Shown here: in pieces, positions 31,901 to 43,046 of the stretch
Layout of the letters: every line of letters starts with the position of its first letter
Position numbering within the stretch: the stretch's first letter is position 1
DNA from: Penium margaritaceum
Lineage: Eukaryota > Streptophyta > Zygnematophyceae > Desmidiales > Peniaceae
Assembly (NCBI GenBank): GCA_023375785.1
Contig: SZWC01003597.1
Coordinates: 7,239 to 71,238 of the forward strand
Reading direction: 5' to 3'
DNA length: 64,000 nt
Program-made: the position numbers and the translations under genes
The notes under the pieces: model-generated
The model's input: only the letters and a program-made list of their open reading frames with translations
Databases searched by the model: none
What the model was told of the DNA's origin: nothing

Positions 31901-33060
31901 CGGTTGCGATGAATCCGGAGGAGATAGGACGAGCGCCGTGGATAGAAGCTCTTTAACTTTGAGAAAAGCGTTCTCACAATCAAATGTCCATTCCCAACGC
32001 ACTTCTTTCTGTGTGAGCCTGGTTAACGGTGCTACCAAGGTCGAATACCCTTGCATAAAACATCGAAAGTAGTTTGTAAGGCCGAGGAAAGACCGAATCT
32101 GCCCTACATTTTTGGGACGTGGCCAGTCCACAACGGCTCCGCCCTTTTGTGGGTCGACACGGATGCCGTCCTTGCCAACGATGTGTCCAAGGTATTCAAG
32201 CTCATCTTGTGCAAACTTGCACTTGCTCACATTTGTATAGCACTTCTATTCCTGAAGGATTGCGAGAACATCACGCAGATGTTCTATGTGCCCTTCCATT
32301 GATTTTGAGACAACCAGGATGTCGTCCGGGTAAACCAAGATAAACTGTCCGAGTCGCTTGGCAAACGTTCGGTTCATTTCTCCTTGGAAGATTGCTGGGT
32401 CATTTGTAAGCCCGAAGCACAACACTCGAAACTGATAGTGTCTCATGTGCATTCGAAACGCGGGTTTTGGATACATCATCTTCTGTGATGCGGATTTGAT
32501 GGTACCCTTGGGACAAATCTAAGGACGTATAAACTTTGGCGCCTTGGAGTTGGTCCTCAATCCGTGGCAAGGGGAACCCATTTTTCACCGTCAGCTTGTT
32601 CAACGCCTGGTAATCCACGCACATGCGTAAACCACCATCCTTTTGTTCACAAAAAGGATCGGCGCACCGTACGGCGAGTTACTGGGCTCGATCCACCCTT
32701 TTGTAAGATACTCTTTGATTTGGCATTCGGCCTCTCGCCTTCCTACTGGACTTAGGCGATACATGGGTCTGAACGGAGGAGTCGCCTCCGGTTGCAATGG
32801 AATCGTGTGGCCCATGTGTCTTTCTGGTGGTAGCCCTGCTGGTGGGTCTTGGAATACATCCGAGAACACCGCCAATAGAGATTTGATCTCTTGTGGCGTG
32901 TCTTCCTTTGCGTCGTCCTCTATTTTCTGCACCTGCGCCAAGAAGTATCGACAACCTTGTCGAATACCTCTCTTGACCAGCATCGTAGACAAGTTGGCAT
33001 GGACTTTGAGTCGTGTCGGTGATAATTCCGAACTCGGAATCAACGTAAAGCGGCGTTGCC
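31889..33060 (-). pseudogene. chromo-E reverse transcriptase remnant
   Basis: Blocks on the - strand: FRPMYRLSPVGRREAECQIK, EYLTKGWIEPSNSPYGAPIL, CVDYQALNKLTVKNGFPLPR, VYTSLDLSQGYHQIRI, CFGLTNDPAIFQGEMNRTF, a Y-x-D-D catalytic box near 32330 followed by ILVVSKSMEGHIEHL, then KCKFAQDELEYLGHIV and FLGLTNYFRCFMQGYS. This is the full set of Ty3/gypsy RT motifs. It is broken. Confidence 0.92.
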
Positions 33061-33129
33061 CTTTTCAGAGGATCAAACGACTTGATTCAAAGCACATTAG
33101 AGCCTTGTTCTCACGGATCTAGGGATCGC

Positions 33130-33410
33130 CTACCACCACGTCAAACGGGTCAGGAAGGTTGAGTACCTTCAACGTGACACTCGTTGTGTACCGTTGAATA
33201 CATTTTTTTGCTTTAAAAGTACCGATCACGGGTACTGTACTGTTTTCACCAAAAACAACTGCGCCATTTGATGGCTTGTACTTGAAGCCAACCTCTTGAG
33301 TAAAGCCAAGGGTAACAAAAGAGTCGTCTCCTCCGGTATCAGCAAGTACATTGACTCCCGTGAATGGTCAAAATCGTTGACTTAAGGTACCGCGAACGTG
33401 ATTGAACTCA
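33130..33410 (-). pseudogene. chromo-E protease remnant
   Basis: VNVLADTGGDDSFVTLG (catalytic D-T-G) is followed by GFKYKPSNGAVVFG and LKVLNLPDPFDVVVGD, the gypsy aspartic protease pattern ending in G-D just upstream of RT. It would process the polyprotein. Confidence 0.8.
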
Positions 33411-34975
33411 TTGCTTTGAGGGTATTTGCTTCAATCACTGTGTCACACAAATCTTGCACAATGGTCAGTGTCGCCACTACTAGGCATGTACGATCATGCA
33501 TCTCGTCTGGAGATGCAAGGTTTAGTGGGCAATGTCGGTCAGCAAGTATAGAATGCGCTTCAACAAGAGGAGAGAAAACAATGGAGAAATTTGAACTCAT
33601 CAAAAACTCAAATTGTTTAACATCCTCATCTAAAAATATGAACCCACACTCGTGATCCAGTTTTACCCCTGAGTGATCCCCACTAACGTCACTCAAGGGT
33701 GGGGAAACCCCGTCCCACGGCCTTGTCCGTTACCTCGGCCGGGCCCATTGCCATAACCGCGACCCTGTCCATGGCCCTGTCCGTGGCCTCCTGCCTCACC
33801 ATCCCCATGAGGTGTTGCTTCTTCAGCTAACACGTTCAGCTTCACGGCGTTCCGGAAGATCTCCACACTATGGAGGAAGGACATGTTCATGACCGACCCC
33901 AAGGTCGTCGAGGTTGGCCAGTCGTCGCTGCCACCGGTAGTGGTATCCTTTGCTGCAGTACGCTGCGCTTGCTACTGCATCCGCACTTGGGTCACACTCT
34001 GTAACGCCTTGTCGAGGTCATTGCATCGGCGGCTTCCCTCATGGGCGGCCAGGCGCTGCAACTGGTAATCACGGTCAAGGTCTCTGATGCTTTGCTGGAA
34101 GTGGGCCAACATTTTGGCAAACGCAAACTTGAGCTCTGATGTCTTCAGAGCATTGGCAATAGCCTCTAGGGCCTCGCGTTGTCTGTGCATCCTCACCCAC
34201 TACAAGAGAGTACGGTTCGTGTACACGCCTCCATGGAGTCCCACCTTTCGGATGAAACTGTCGTCGGTGACGACGCTCGAGTGGGCACTGCCTTGCCCCA
34301 TTGCGACCACATTATAGGAAGGGGGGTCCTCCCCCATTCCTCGGAGTGGTGCCGTATCTCCTCCATTGGTGGTGATCTTGAGTCGGCCTGCCGCCTCAAT
34401 AGCAAACTCTTTGAGCCTACAACGGTCATCACGAATTGCCTTCACGGCGACGTCGTCTGGCTCGTTCTTGTGGGAACTTCCCGTGTGGTTGCTTTCAGTG
34501 CCCTTGCTGCTCTTGGTAGTCTTGCTGCCGTCGACAGCTTAAGGCGATGCGGCGGACGTCTTGCCCTTCTACAGCAAACGGCTCGAGTTTGCCGCACGAC
34601 GATGGCGATGGTCGCGATCCTCCTCGCCTTCGCCATCGTCGGCGTCATGCTCTTTGTCGGGGTCCTCCTCCGGGAGATCGTCCTCCATTGCGTTGTCCGT
34701 CGCATGGGGGTCGCTCGCGTGCATGTCGACGTGCTCGTCGAGCACCTTTACGGCCTTTGCACGCTTCTCCATATCGCGGAGGTTGGCGTTGGTTACCTTT
34801 GGCGGTACGGTTGGCTTTTATGGTACGGTTGCCTTTGGGTTGGCAACCATGCTTGCGGCGGCAGCACCCAAAATTTGGAGTCCGCTGAGAGGTTATGGTG
34901 AGGCCGTTACCACCTTGCCCTTGTTGGTCTTGGATGGTCCGGCACTTGCCATCTCGTCGCCCATGTAGCTAGCAC
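33411..34975 (-). pseudogene. chromo-E gag remnant
   Basis: It includes a helical segment (34196-33972, REALEAIANALKTSELKFAF) and FLHSVEIFRNAVKLNVLAEE followed by a glycine-rich GHGQGRGYGNGPGRG tract (33880-33700), in the place where the nucleic-acid-binding end of Gag lies. An acidic segment (34772-34569) is near the N-terminus. No CCHC knuckle was recognised. It is broken. Confidence 0.65.
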
Positions 34976-35359
34976 GTGAAGGTCTTTCTGAGGATCACCC
35001 CACAACGCTAAGGAGGAATTGCCTCCCACAAACCCCTTGCTCTCACGATCAGTGAGGCAGTTATAAATTCAATTTCAATTTTCCTAAGCCGCCACGTCAG
35101 CACAAAGTCGTGGTTTTTCAAACTAGACCTCCTAAGCCGTGACTCACGGTGATTGGCAAGGACTAGTACCTAGGAATACGAAAAATTGAAATACAAGGGA
35201 ATGAAAAAACGAACATGAGTGTCACTCACAAGACAAAGGCAAAGAATTGCAAAGGAGTTCTAGTAAATCCTAGCAACTCCTTCACTCCCTCTTCTTCCTT
35301 CTTGTCCTTCCTTTGTCTACTTGTCATCCTTGGCATCCTCTTCACGCTCCATGACGCCT
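34976..35359 (-). other. chromo-E leader, part next to gag
   Basis: Untranslated sequence before gag, with no frame of note. GCCT at 35356-35359 is repeated at 41878-41881 and is the probable target site of LARD-D3. The rest of the leader resumes at 41878. Confidence 0.6.
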
Positions 35360-36025
35360 AAATTGGAAATGAATTAGGGCATGCAGGCCCATGCAAAAAT
35401 GAGCATGAGCTCTATGTGTGAGTGCGATGCAAGACGGCAGGAATTTGGCTAAGTCTGGAACGCTGAATGTAAGAGAACAAGGAGAGTACAAATGAGCCCC
35501 TAACGGGCTTGAGTAGGGGTGCTGGCAGCTAGCCGCACCGGCCCCGTCACCCCCGCTGAGCCCAAACGAGTCAGCGAGGAGAACACACTGCATACACCAT
35601 GATAACAATGACGGTGGTCTCCTCAAGGGACCGAAACAGCTCTCTGAGTGCTTGGGTCTCGACCACCGGGAAAATAGGAGCAGTGCCAAAAAATCTCCGA
35701 ATCAACGTCTAGACATCACACACCGCTTTCCAAACATCAGACGCGCTAGTATAGCCACCGGATCTCCTCGTCGCACTGGTATAGTCCACCTGGTGCGCTG
35801 GTCTCCACCCACCAAGAAAACTCTCCTAGCTCCCGACAAGCCTACAGGGCTACCGGAACGCATCGACCGCGTCTCGTCGGCACTATTGTACGTGTTGGAG
35901 AAGTCTCGGGACACTCCGAAGGCCTTTCATGTCGTCACGCTCTCCTCCACCATATACCCCCAATGTGGGTATATGGGCAATCCATCAACGTCGGTCATGA
36001 CGGGTGGAAGCCACACAAACCAGCA
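35360..36025 (-). repeat. LARD-D3 3' LTR
   Basis: 666 bp, with the polypurine tract (inverse of CTCCCCCTGG) at 36026-36035. It contains two diverged tandem-repeat units near 35610 and 35765, as in D1 and D2. The element-strand start reads TGCTGGTTTGTG, one base off the family TGTTGG. Confidence 0.88.
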
Positions 36026-36120
36026 CTCCCCCTGGCTGACATGGCCGTCAACGCCAGAAGAAAGTGAGCCGAGGCACGGAACAATAGCATATGGCAAGCC
36101 ATAATATGCATGAGTGAACT

Positions 36121-36128
36121 CACACCCA

Positions 36129-36173
<45 letters not shown>

Positions 36174-36570
36174 CTTCTATCCATCTAGGGTCTCCCTGGA
36201 CACTGGCACAGCCCACCAAGTGTCTGGGTCTCAACCATGAGAGGAGTGATGCACACGCACACAAACCAGTGTACTGTACATCATACACATGTCAGACGAC
36301 AAGATGGTCTCCTCGTGACACTGGCGGTACCAAGGCCCGGGTCTCGACCGCTACAAGCAATCCAACACAATAGTATCATCATCCAAACACAAGATCATGG
36401 GAGGATCACCTCGTAACACAAATGCAATGCACCACGTTTCCGGGTCTCGACCAACAGCTCACATGCACATGCCACACACAGTACAGCCACATACCAAGAC
36501 ACACGATCACATGGTCTCCTCGTGACACTGGTACAATGCACCAAGTGTCCGGGTCTCGACCAACAGGGTG
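36121..36570 (-). repeat. LARD-D3 CA tract and four-unit tandem repeat
   Basis: (CA)n at 36121-36172, then cores near 36188, 36305, 36405 and 36510 with GGTCTCCTCGTGACACTGG and CCGGGTCTCGACCA. The spacing and number of units equal those in D1 and D2. Confidence 0.78.
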
Positions 36571-36924
36571 CTACCATCTACATGCAGCTGTACAGGCACA
36601 TAGCATGAGCCACATGCGGGATGTTGTAGATGCTCAGAACAGAGCATGGACCTCGCCATGCATCTCCCATGACGTCACGTCAGGTCGAGGTCCACACAAC
36701 ACTCCCTTAGGGCAGATGAACCTAGCAGTAATGTCCTCGATGGAGATGCTGATGTCGTAGCTAAACACATCCTGGGCGATGAGTCATGTGGTGTGTCTAT
36801 CATGCATAGATAGCTCCCCCTGTCACGTGCGAGTCGGCATCCAAGCTCAAAGACAAAGTGGTGTCTCCAGCTACGACTCCTCACGTGAATCTGCATCACC
36901 TGGGGTGTACCAGTGCTTGCATGA

Positions 36925-37560
36925 CTACCAAGGGTCCCAACTCACAGTTTCTCCTGTCTCCGCTCTATCGCGATGCATTTGTGTACGCCGAAGGAAAGGG
37001 AATGGACGAGTAGTATGCAAGCATGGATGAAGTGGAAGAGCTGGCCTTCGAGGCGCGATAGAGCACCCTGAGGCACAGGGGTATACCGCCGGAACAGGAG
37101 AGCTGAAGCGACAAACCGGATCACCACTCGTGGATGAAGATGACGATGGCGCAGGTGAGTCAGGTGGATGAAGGTGCGTGACAGTAGTAGAAGAAGGAGG
37201 AGGAGCGATGATGGGGTCCACAGGAGCCATGATGGTGGAAACCGAAGGCACGCCCACCTCACCTGTGACAGTGTCTCCAACAGACGTCATACTTGGAGAT
37301 GATACAAGATCCTCCCTGAGTATGGGTGTGCCAAATGCTGCTCGCGGAAGGATCATACCAATAGCAGTGATGCTCCCCTACTCTGAGAATCGCTCACGCC
37401 CGGCCATCACCTCCTGCTGTAGCATGACTACACGCTCCTGCAGGTCAGCGTTATCTGCCTCGAACATGTGGAGGTGGCCCATGTCTGCCTCGCGGAGGAT
37501 AAACTCTGCCTCACTAGATGCTCCACATGCAGACTGCATAACTCGTGAGTATAGCTCCAT
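36925..37560 (-). pseudogene. LARD-D3 conserved frame 3 (coiled coil and Ser/Pro-rich)
   Basis: 37560-37378 holds a coiled-coil segment with FEADNADLQERVVMLQQEVM; 37356-36925 (143 residues) holds TSVGDTVTGEVGVPSV, the Ser/Pro-rich middle and RTQMHRDRAETGETVSWDPW. It is aligned with D1 and D2 frame 3. The copy is not intact. Confidence 0.6.
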
Positions 37561-37750
37561 CTATATCACTGCTACTCGAGATGATGGAACTGGTGCTGCT
37601 GCATCCTCCTGGGGGTCAACTAAGCTTGCAATGTGCGGAGACGCTGGAACATCGGATGCAACTGCAGCTCTCGCATCCACATCACATCTTGTTTCTGTTA
37701 TGTAGGGAGTTAGCGGTCGCATGCCGAGAGAGAATGAGAAGGAGGAGTCA

Positions 37751-38797
37751 TCAAAATCTCGTGGAGCATGTAGAAATGTCGTTCGTGTAGGTACTTCCAC
37801 TCTTAGCGTCGATGTGATCAGCAGGGGTACCAACAGGTGAAAACAAGGGGGCAGAACTCAGCTCCTGTTGACGATGTGACTCCATTCGAGTGTAGAGATC
37901 TGCTCCAATGTCCTTGACTGCTACCGTAGTGGACACAAGTGTGTAGGACTCCGGCTCGACAATGCCCGTCAAGGCGATGAACAAGCGTAGCTGGCGATCA
38001 CGCACTGTCTCGCCGGGAAGGCTGGTCGCTACCACCTTCTCGATGATAGAGTGAGGACCACCATCTGACTCCATCATGTATGTCGCTGCTCCGTCGTGTG
38101 GGTGGGAACTCGGAGACTCGGGGAACAAGGGTGACTCGTCACGCTGAAGCTGGTCCTCAGGTAGCGCAGATGACACGGTGAAGCCTGCTGAGTCTATTGC
38201 TACACGTGTCCCAATGACACCTCTCAAAACTGTTGCTCTCAAGAGTGCCTCAACCTGCAATAGGCCAACCGGCCGACTCTGCTCATGCATTGCGACTGCT
38301 GGCGTACTGGTTTGAATCTCGTGCGCCAACGCCCCCGAAGATCCGTGTGGGGCATCCCGATCAGCACAATACTCCTGTGTCACCGCCAGGCCGCCACCGG
38401 TCGGAGTCGCGAGTGGCACCGTCCAAGCACACGGCACCTGCACTCCTGATGCAACCTGGTGCTGTAGAACGTCCGGCTCCTGCCCCAGCGTAGATGTCAA
38501 ACTCCATGACATACATGTCTCAAGTCCTGCAACCTCCGCCAGACTGGTGTGAGCCTGCTGCACACCCTCCCAAAAGTTCGGTAGATGCATCCCGATCCAT
38601 ACGGGACTCCTCTGGCGCCGCTGGGCCACCACCGGTCGGAGCCGTAAGTGACACTGCCCAAGGACGCCGTGTCTGCGCTCCTCCAGATGTAACGTGCTCC
38701 TGCGGGAGATCTGGATCCAGCCCGGACGTGGACGTCGAGCTCGATGACACGGAAGTCTCCACCATGAATGCCATGTCGAGATCAGACTCCATACCAT
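37751..38797 (-). pseudogene. LARD-D3 conserved frame 2, longest version
   Basis: At 348 residues it is the longest uninterrupted frame of the family. Its N-terminal half covers the 240-bp duplicated units; then PEDQLQRDE, ESDGGPHSIIEKV, RLFIALTGIVEPESYTLVS and DHIDAKSGSTYTNDI follow. The same blocks in the same order are seen in D1 and D2. There is no membrane segment, no signal peptide and no known motif. Confidence 0.65.
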
Positions 38798-38803
38798 GTG
38801 TTG

Positions 38804-39514
38804 TCACGAATCATCTGAGTCTACCTGAGCTGACGCTCGCGCACCACGGCCCGGCGCGAGTGCGGATCCTGTCGCTATGGTCACATGAGGCAATTCGCGG
38901 TGACCACACTCCCCCTCGACAGGTACAACAACAGAGGCCGAGGAAGTGGAGGATGTATCAAAACTGGTGCGAGCACGGCGTGCGGAGCGTTGACGCTGAC
39001 GTCGTGGAGTCACTCGACAGGAACGACTGCATGAAGACATGTCATCGTGAGATGGCGTCGTGGTCACAGCAAAGTGGAGGATTGAAAGGATGGTGGCAGC
39101 CTGGGACTTGCTGGCAGGTGGAGCTGAAGGTACACCATCGGATGACGAAGGAGGAGAGAATGGAGGAGATGTGATCAAAGAGGTTGTTGACAAATGAGTA
39201 GTAGAAGCACGCTCAGTGACGATGAGGTCACAAAGCCATTGCACCGTCTGCCGCAGGCCATGGATCTCGGCGAATATACTCGCCAGAGGTCCAGCTAGGG
39301 GATCTACCAATGCCGAAAGATCCGGATGCTGTGGCGGACACAGGCTCGGATGAGGCTCTAGCCAAGGTGGATGCCAGCCGGGAGGGCGCGTCCAACAGTG
39401 ACGCCAACCATGACGTCCATCACCACTGTAGTAACAGGCGAACGCACAGGGCGCCTGCTCAGATGTCCGCGCACTCATCTCGTGCAGTGGACGATGGATA
39501 GGTACCAAGGGCAC
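38804..39514 (-). pseudogene. LARD-D3 conserved frame 1
   Basis: A 236-residue frame: CAFACYYSGDGRHGWRHC (a cysteine/histidine-rich segment), LSALVDPLAGPLASIFAEI, LRQTVQWLCDLIVTERA, a Ser/Thr-rich linker, then a basic RRQRQRSARRARTS patch and VPVEGECGHRELP. The Cys/His segment is only loosely knuckle-like and does not fit CCHC spacing. Function is unknown. Confidence 0.6.
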
Positions 39515-41200
39515 CTACTCCCGGTGGTAAACACCAAGCCACGGGAGAGAATGAGGCGAGTAGGTACTGTCACTCCTAGAGGTCACGAAGTACGGGTGAG
39601 CAAATGTGACCAGACGGGGCGAGCTGCACTACCAGAACACGCTCGTAGACTAGAGTCTAACTAACTGCGACTACTAATGCGGCTGCCACTAATAGAGCAA
39701 AGAGTGCTCGAAGACGAGAAGGGATGGCGGCTACATGTGTGGCTGCTGCTCCAAGCGATAGACAACGCAGCCCTCAGAGATGGAAAGGCTCGAATCCGCC
39801 GTCGAACCTATGGAGTGAAGTTCGCGCACCAATCCACGGGCCCCAGGAAGATGCTGGTACAGGACGCGTCTCACAATCCGCTGTCGGCTAAAAAGGTGAA
39901 AGTGCAAGTGCTGGCGCAGCCGCTGCACTATGAAGTCGTTGCAACTGCGCCCAATAGTGCTATTGCTACTATGATGGTTGCAATTGCTGCGACGGTAGTA
40001 GTTGGAAGACTCCCCTTTTTTTCTTTCTTTTTGTTTTTGTTTTTCGTTTTCCCCTCGGCTCGAATTCAGCCCTCGCTCCTCTTTTTCTTTTTCCTTTTCC
40101 ACTCGCTTGCAAATGTACCCCTTTTCGTATTTTTTGTTACTTGTCCCCCCCTTTTCTCGATTGCCCCTAATGTGGGTGAACGGAGAAAATAAGCAAGGGG
40201 GGGATGTCCGGCTTGTCCGGCCCTCCCTCCAGTGCACGCTCGCTTGCTCGCTCGCTGAGTGTGCGAGCGAGCGAGTGGGCAAGTGTGGGAGGGAGGAGGG
40301 AGCGAGGGGAGGGGGGTCCTGTCCGCCCCTCTGACCCGGCCCCTCCGTCGGTCAGCCGACGGGGCCGACGGAGCCGACGGGGCCGCGGGGGCCAACGGGG
40401 CCGACGGGTCCCCTCCGGAGGGCCCCTCGGAGGGGCCCGACGGGGCCCTCCGAGGGCCCCCTTGAGAAGGCGAGGAAGGAGGGGGGGTGCAAACGGGGTC
40501 GACAGGCCCCCTCCATGGCCCCCCCCTCAAATGAGGGTTGCGAGGCCCTCCTCGCAGCGGCAATAGCAGCGAAAGCAGCAGCAATAGCGGCAGGTGCAAC
40601 TGCTGGGATTGTTGTTGCTGCTGCTGTTTCTACTGTTGCTGCTGCTTCTGCTATTGTTGCTGCTCTGCGTAGCAATTGCTACTACTGCTTGCTATTGCCG
40701 TCACGACTGTTGTTGTTACTTGCCAATGCCACCGCTGCTGCTTGCTGCTATTGCCACGGCTGCTGCTATTGCACGCTTCTACAGCTGTCGTCGCTGCTGC
40801 ACGCTGCTGCTGCTTCCGCCGCCGCTACAGTGGCTGCTGCTGCTACAGTGGCTGCTGCTGCTGCTACTATATGCTGCTGTTGGTGACGCTGCTTCTACAT
40901 CGGCTAATGCGTTGTTGTAGCTGCTTTCGCCGCTACTATTGCTACACGCTACTGCTGCTGCTACCGACGTTGCTGCACGCTACTACTGCTGCCGCCGCTA
41001 CTGCAGTGGCTGCTACAATTGTTGCTTTTGCTATTGCCGCCGCAGTCTCTAGTGCTGCTGTGGGTAGCTCACCACCCCTGTGGCATTCACGTGCAGTCCC
41101 TTTGCGCTCCCTCACGCCGCAACCAGCGTTGTGCCACGTGGCACATTCTCTTCGCGTTCCGCCCACTACTACTGCTTCTACTGCTCACACGCCCCCCCGC
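39515..41200 (-). other. LARD-D3 5' internal region: leader, palindromes, spacer
   Basis: From the element 5' side: (CAG)n-type leader (41090-40545, CTG on the + strand), GC-rich palindromes with repeated GGGGCCGACGG blocks and GAGGGGCCC/GGGCCCTC (40520-40320), a GCTCGCTCGCT...GCGAGCGAGCGAG hairpin (40225-40290), a purine/pyrimidine-rich spacer (40190-40000) and a protein-like segment (39900-39730) shared with D2. Confidence 0.6.
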
Positions 41201-41877
41201 GCTCTGATACTGAATTGGAAACAAATTAGGGTATGCAGTCCATGCAAAAACGAGCATGAGCTTTTTGTGTGAGTGCGATGCAAGACGGCAAGAATTTGGC
41301 TAAGTCTGGAACGTTGAATACAAAAGGACCAAGGAGAGAATACAAATGAGCCCCTAGCGGGCTTAAGTAGGGGCGCCGGCAGCTAGCCGCACTGGGCCCC
41401 GTCACCCCCACTGAGCCCAAACGAGTCAGCCAGGAGAACACACTGCATACACCACGATAACAATAACGGTGGTCTCCTCAAGGCACCGAAACAGCTTTCC
41501 GAGTGCCCTAGGCTCGACCAGCGAGAAAATAGGAGCAGTGCCAGAAAATCTCATAATCAACGTCCAAACATCACACACGGCTTTCCGAACATCGGAAGCG
41601 CTAGTACAGCCACTGGATCTCCTCGTTGCACCAGTATAGTCCACCGGGTGCGCGAGTCTCAACCCACCGAGAAAACTCTCCTAGCTATCGACAAGCCCAC
41701 AAGCCTACCAGGACGCATCAACCGCATCTCGCCGGCGCTATCGTACGTGCTGGAGAAGTCTCGGGACACTCCGAAGGCCTGTCGTGTCGTCACACTCTCC
41801 ACCATATACCCCCAATGTGGGTATATGAGTAATCCATCAGCGTCGGTCGTGACGGGTGGAAACCACACAAACCAACA
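41201..41877 (-). repeat. LARD-D3 primer-binding site and 5' LTR
   Basis: The LTR is 41212-41877 (666 bp). Next to it, GTATCAGAGC (inverse of 41201-41210) keeps ten bases of the tRNA-Met primer-binding site. The LTR contains the AGTCTCAACCCACCGAGAAA and GGATCTCCTCG repeat-related segments. Confidence 0.85.
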
Positions 41878-42344
41878 GCCTCTTGCGTTCTTGAGCGACG
41901 TCTCCCTTGGGCCGGTGGCATTGGTGAGCCACCAATCTTCAAGGTGTCAATTTCCTTCTTTTTAGGGTGCTCTCAGGCCGTGAGAGTCGTAGAGCTTGGG
42001 AAGGGGCGCTGTCCCAATTTTTGGATGAAGGAGTTTTGAAGGAGCTTTAAAAATGGGAAGGATTTTGTGGTTTTTGTGGGTGGTAACTCTCTACCCCGCC
42101 CGACAAAAATCCTCCTAGCCCTGTGGAAGTAAGGAGAGGCTGGAATGATGAGTCTCAACCAAGTAGAGCTCTTGTGAAGCTCTCTAGCGCACTTTACGGT
42201 GCTTCAATCTGTGAAGTGTAGATGCCGTAGTGCCTTCTGGCGTTTCTACTGTTGCTTGTAGCTTCCAGCGGCGTTTTACATGTGACGTAGCCGCCGTTTC
42301 CGATGAACCCTTGGTCGCGATGGTTGTTTGGCTCTGAGAACCAC
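41878..42344 (-). other. chromo-E leader, part next to 5' LTR, with primer-binding site
   Basis: On the - strand TGGTTCTCAGAGC (42343-42331) follows the 5' LTR by one base and resembles TGGTATCAGAGC with one extra base. The leader then runs to the D3 insertion point. No frame of note. Confidence 0.6.
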
Positions 42345-43043
42345 TATAACGGCTCGAGTCTCTACCTCCTGCTCTGAAGTCGTTGTCGGAGTTCGCAGAA
42401 TGGCGTTCCCAGTCCACGTCATGGGTTTACTCCCTTCGCAAGACTGAGGGGTAATCGTCATCAACGACCCAGAGCAGGGAGACTCGAATACTTCGAGTCT
42501 CCAGACGCCCATTTCCATTTTCAACCCTACCCCTGGTTTTGGGACCCAAACCGGGGGTTTTTACCTTGAACTCGTGTGTTCGCACAAGTTACTTTGTTTG
42601 TTTTATGTCGAAGTTTGTCGCAAACGAACTTTAATTCACGTTTTGCCGCTCTGGCGCAAAATCATCGCGTGCGAGGCACGCTGGCAATTTTCCGCCAGTT
42701 CTCTCGTCCTCACCCTCGCTCCCCCTATCCCTCGTCCTCGCTTGCTCGTTTGCAAAGAGGGCAATGGGGGTTGAGGGTACAAGGCCACGAGGCCTCGCCC
42801 TCGAGGCCCTCGTGGCCCCTCAACCGCCGATGGGGATGAGGCCACGATCAGCGGCTGGCAGCTGGCCGGCCGGTGGCCGGCCGGTCGCTTGGCTGGCCGC
42901 CGGCCGTCCAGCCGGCCGGTAGCGAGCTGGCCGGCGGCCAGCAAAATGCTGGCCGCGAGCTAGCCCTCGCCAACGCGAGGGATGGTGTGCAACCACCCCT
43001 CGCTTCAGCGAGTTGGGAGGGCCGAGCCAGCCCTCCCGGTACA
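42345..43043 (-). repeat. chromo-E 5' LTR
   Basis: Full-length partner of 28989-29684, with the same palindromic core (42780-42960: GGCCACGAGGCCTCG, GGCCGGCCGGTGGCCGGCCGG-type). Its - strand start TGTACCGGGAGGG lies at 43043, directly next to cop-A3. Confidence 0.88.
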
Positions 43044-43046
43044 GGG
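43042..43046. repeat. cop-A3 target-site duplication, left
   Basis: CAGGG, repeated exactly at 59720-59724. The CA is the terminal dinucleotide of chromo-E and GGG is part of the chromo-E target site, so cop-A3 entered at the very edge of the older element. Confidence 0.85.

Larger units (their letters stand above)
35360..41877 (-). mobile_element. LARD-D3, polymerase-less LTR element with two LTRs
   Basis: Complete in outline on the - strand, with the same module order as D2 and a similar length (6518 against 6542 bp): 5' LTR 41212-41877, primer-binding site at 41201-41210, CAG leader, GC palindromes, frames 1-3, tandem repeat, CA tract, polypurine tract, 3' LTR 35360-36025. It is inserted in the chromo-E leader. 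The LTRs differ by about 8-9% by eye, the youngest of the three copies. No protease, integrase or RT is seen. Confidence 0.88.
28989..43043 (-). mobile_element. chromo-E, Ty3/gypsy chromovirus
   Basis: Order on the - strand: 5' LTR 42345-43043, primer-binding site, leader (split by LARD-D3), gag, protease, RT, RNase H, integrase, chromodomain-like tail, polypurine tract and 3' LTR 28989-29684. Integrase after RT defines Metaviridae; the C-terminal chromodomain-like segment defines the chromovirus branch. Without D3 it is about 7.5 kb. It is broken at about ten to fifteen places. LTR divergence of about 12-14% by eye makes it the oldest dated insertion with two LTRs on this side. Confidence 0.9.

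Noticed and set aside
34569-34901. Membrane-like hydrophobic frame (IVGVMLFVGVLLREIVL) on the + strand
   Set aside because: It is antisense to the acidic chromo-E gag segment on the - strand and has no conserved partner.
39380-39514. CCHC zinc knuckle in LARD-D frame 1 (CAFACYYSGDGRHGWRHC)
   Set aside because: Cysteine and histidine spacing does not fit C-x2-C-x4-H-x4-C, and the second half is not kept in D1 and D2.
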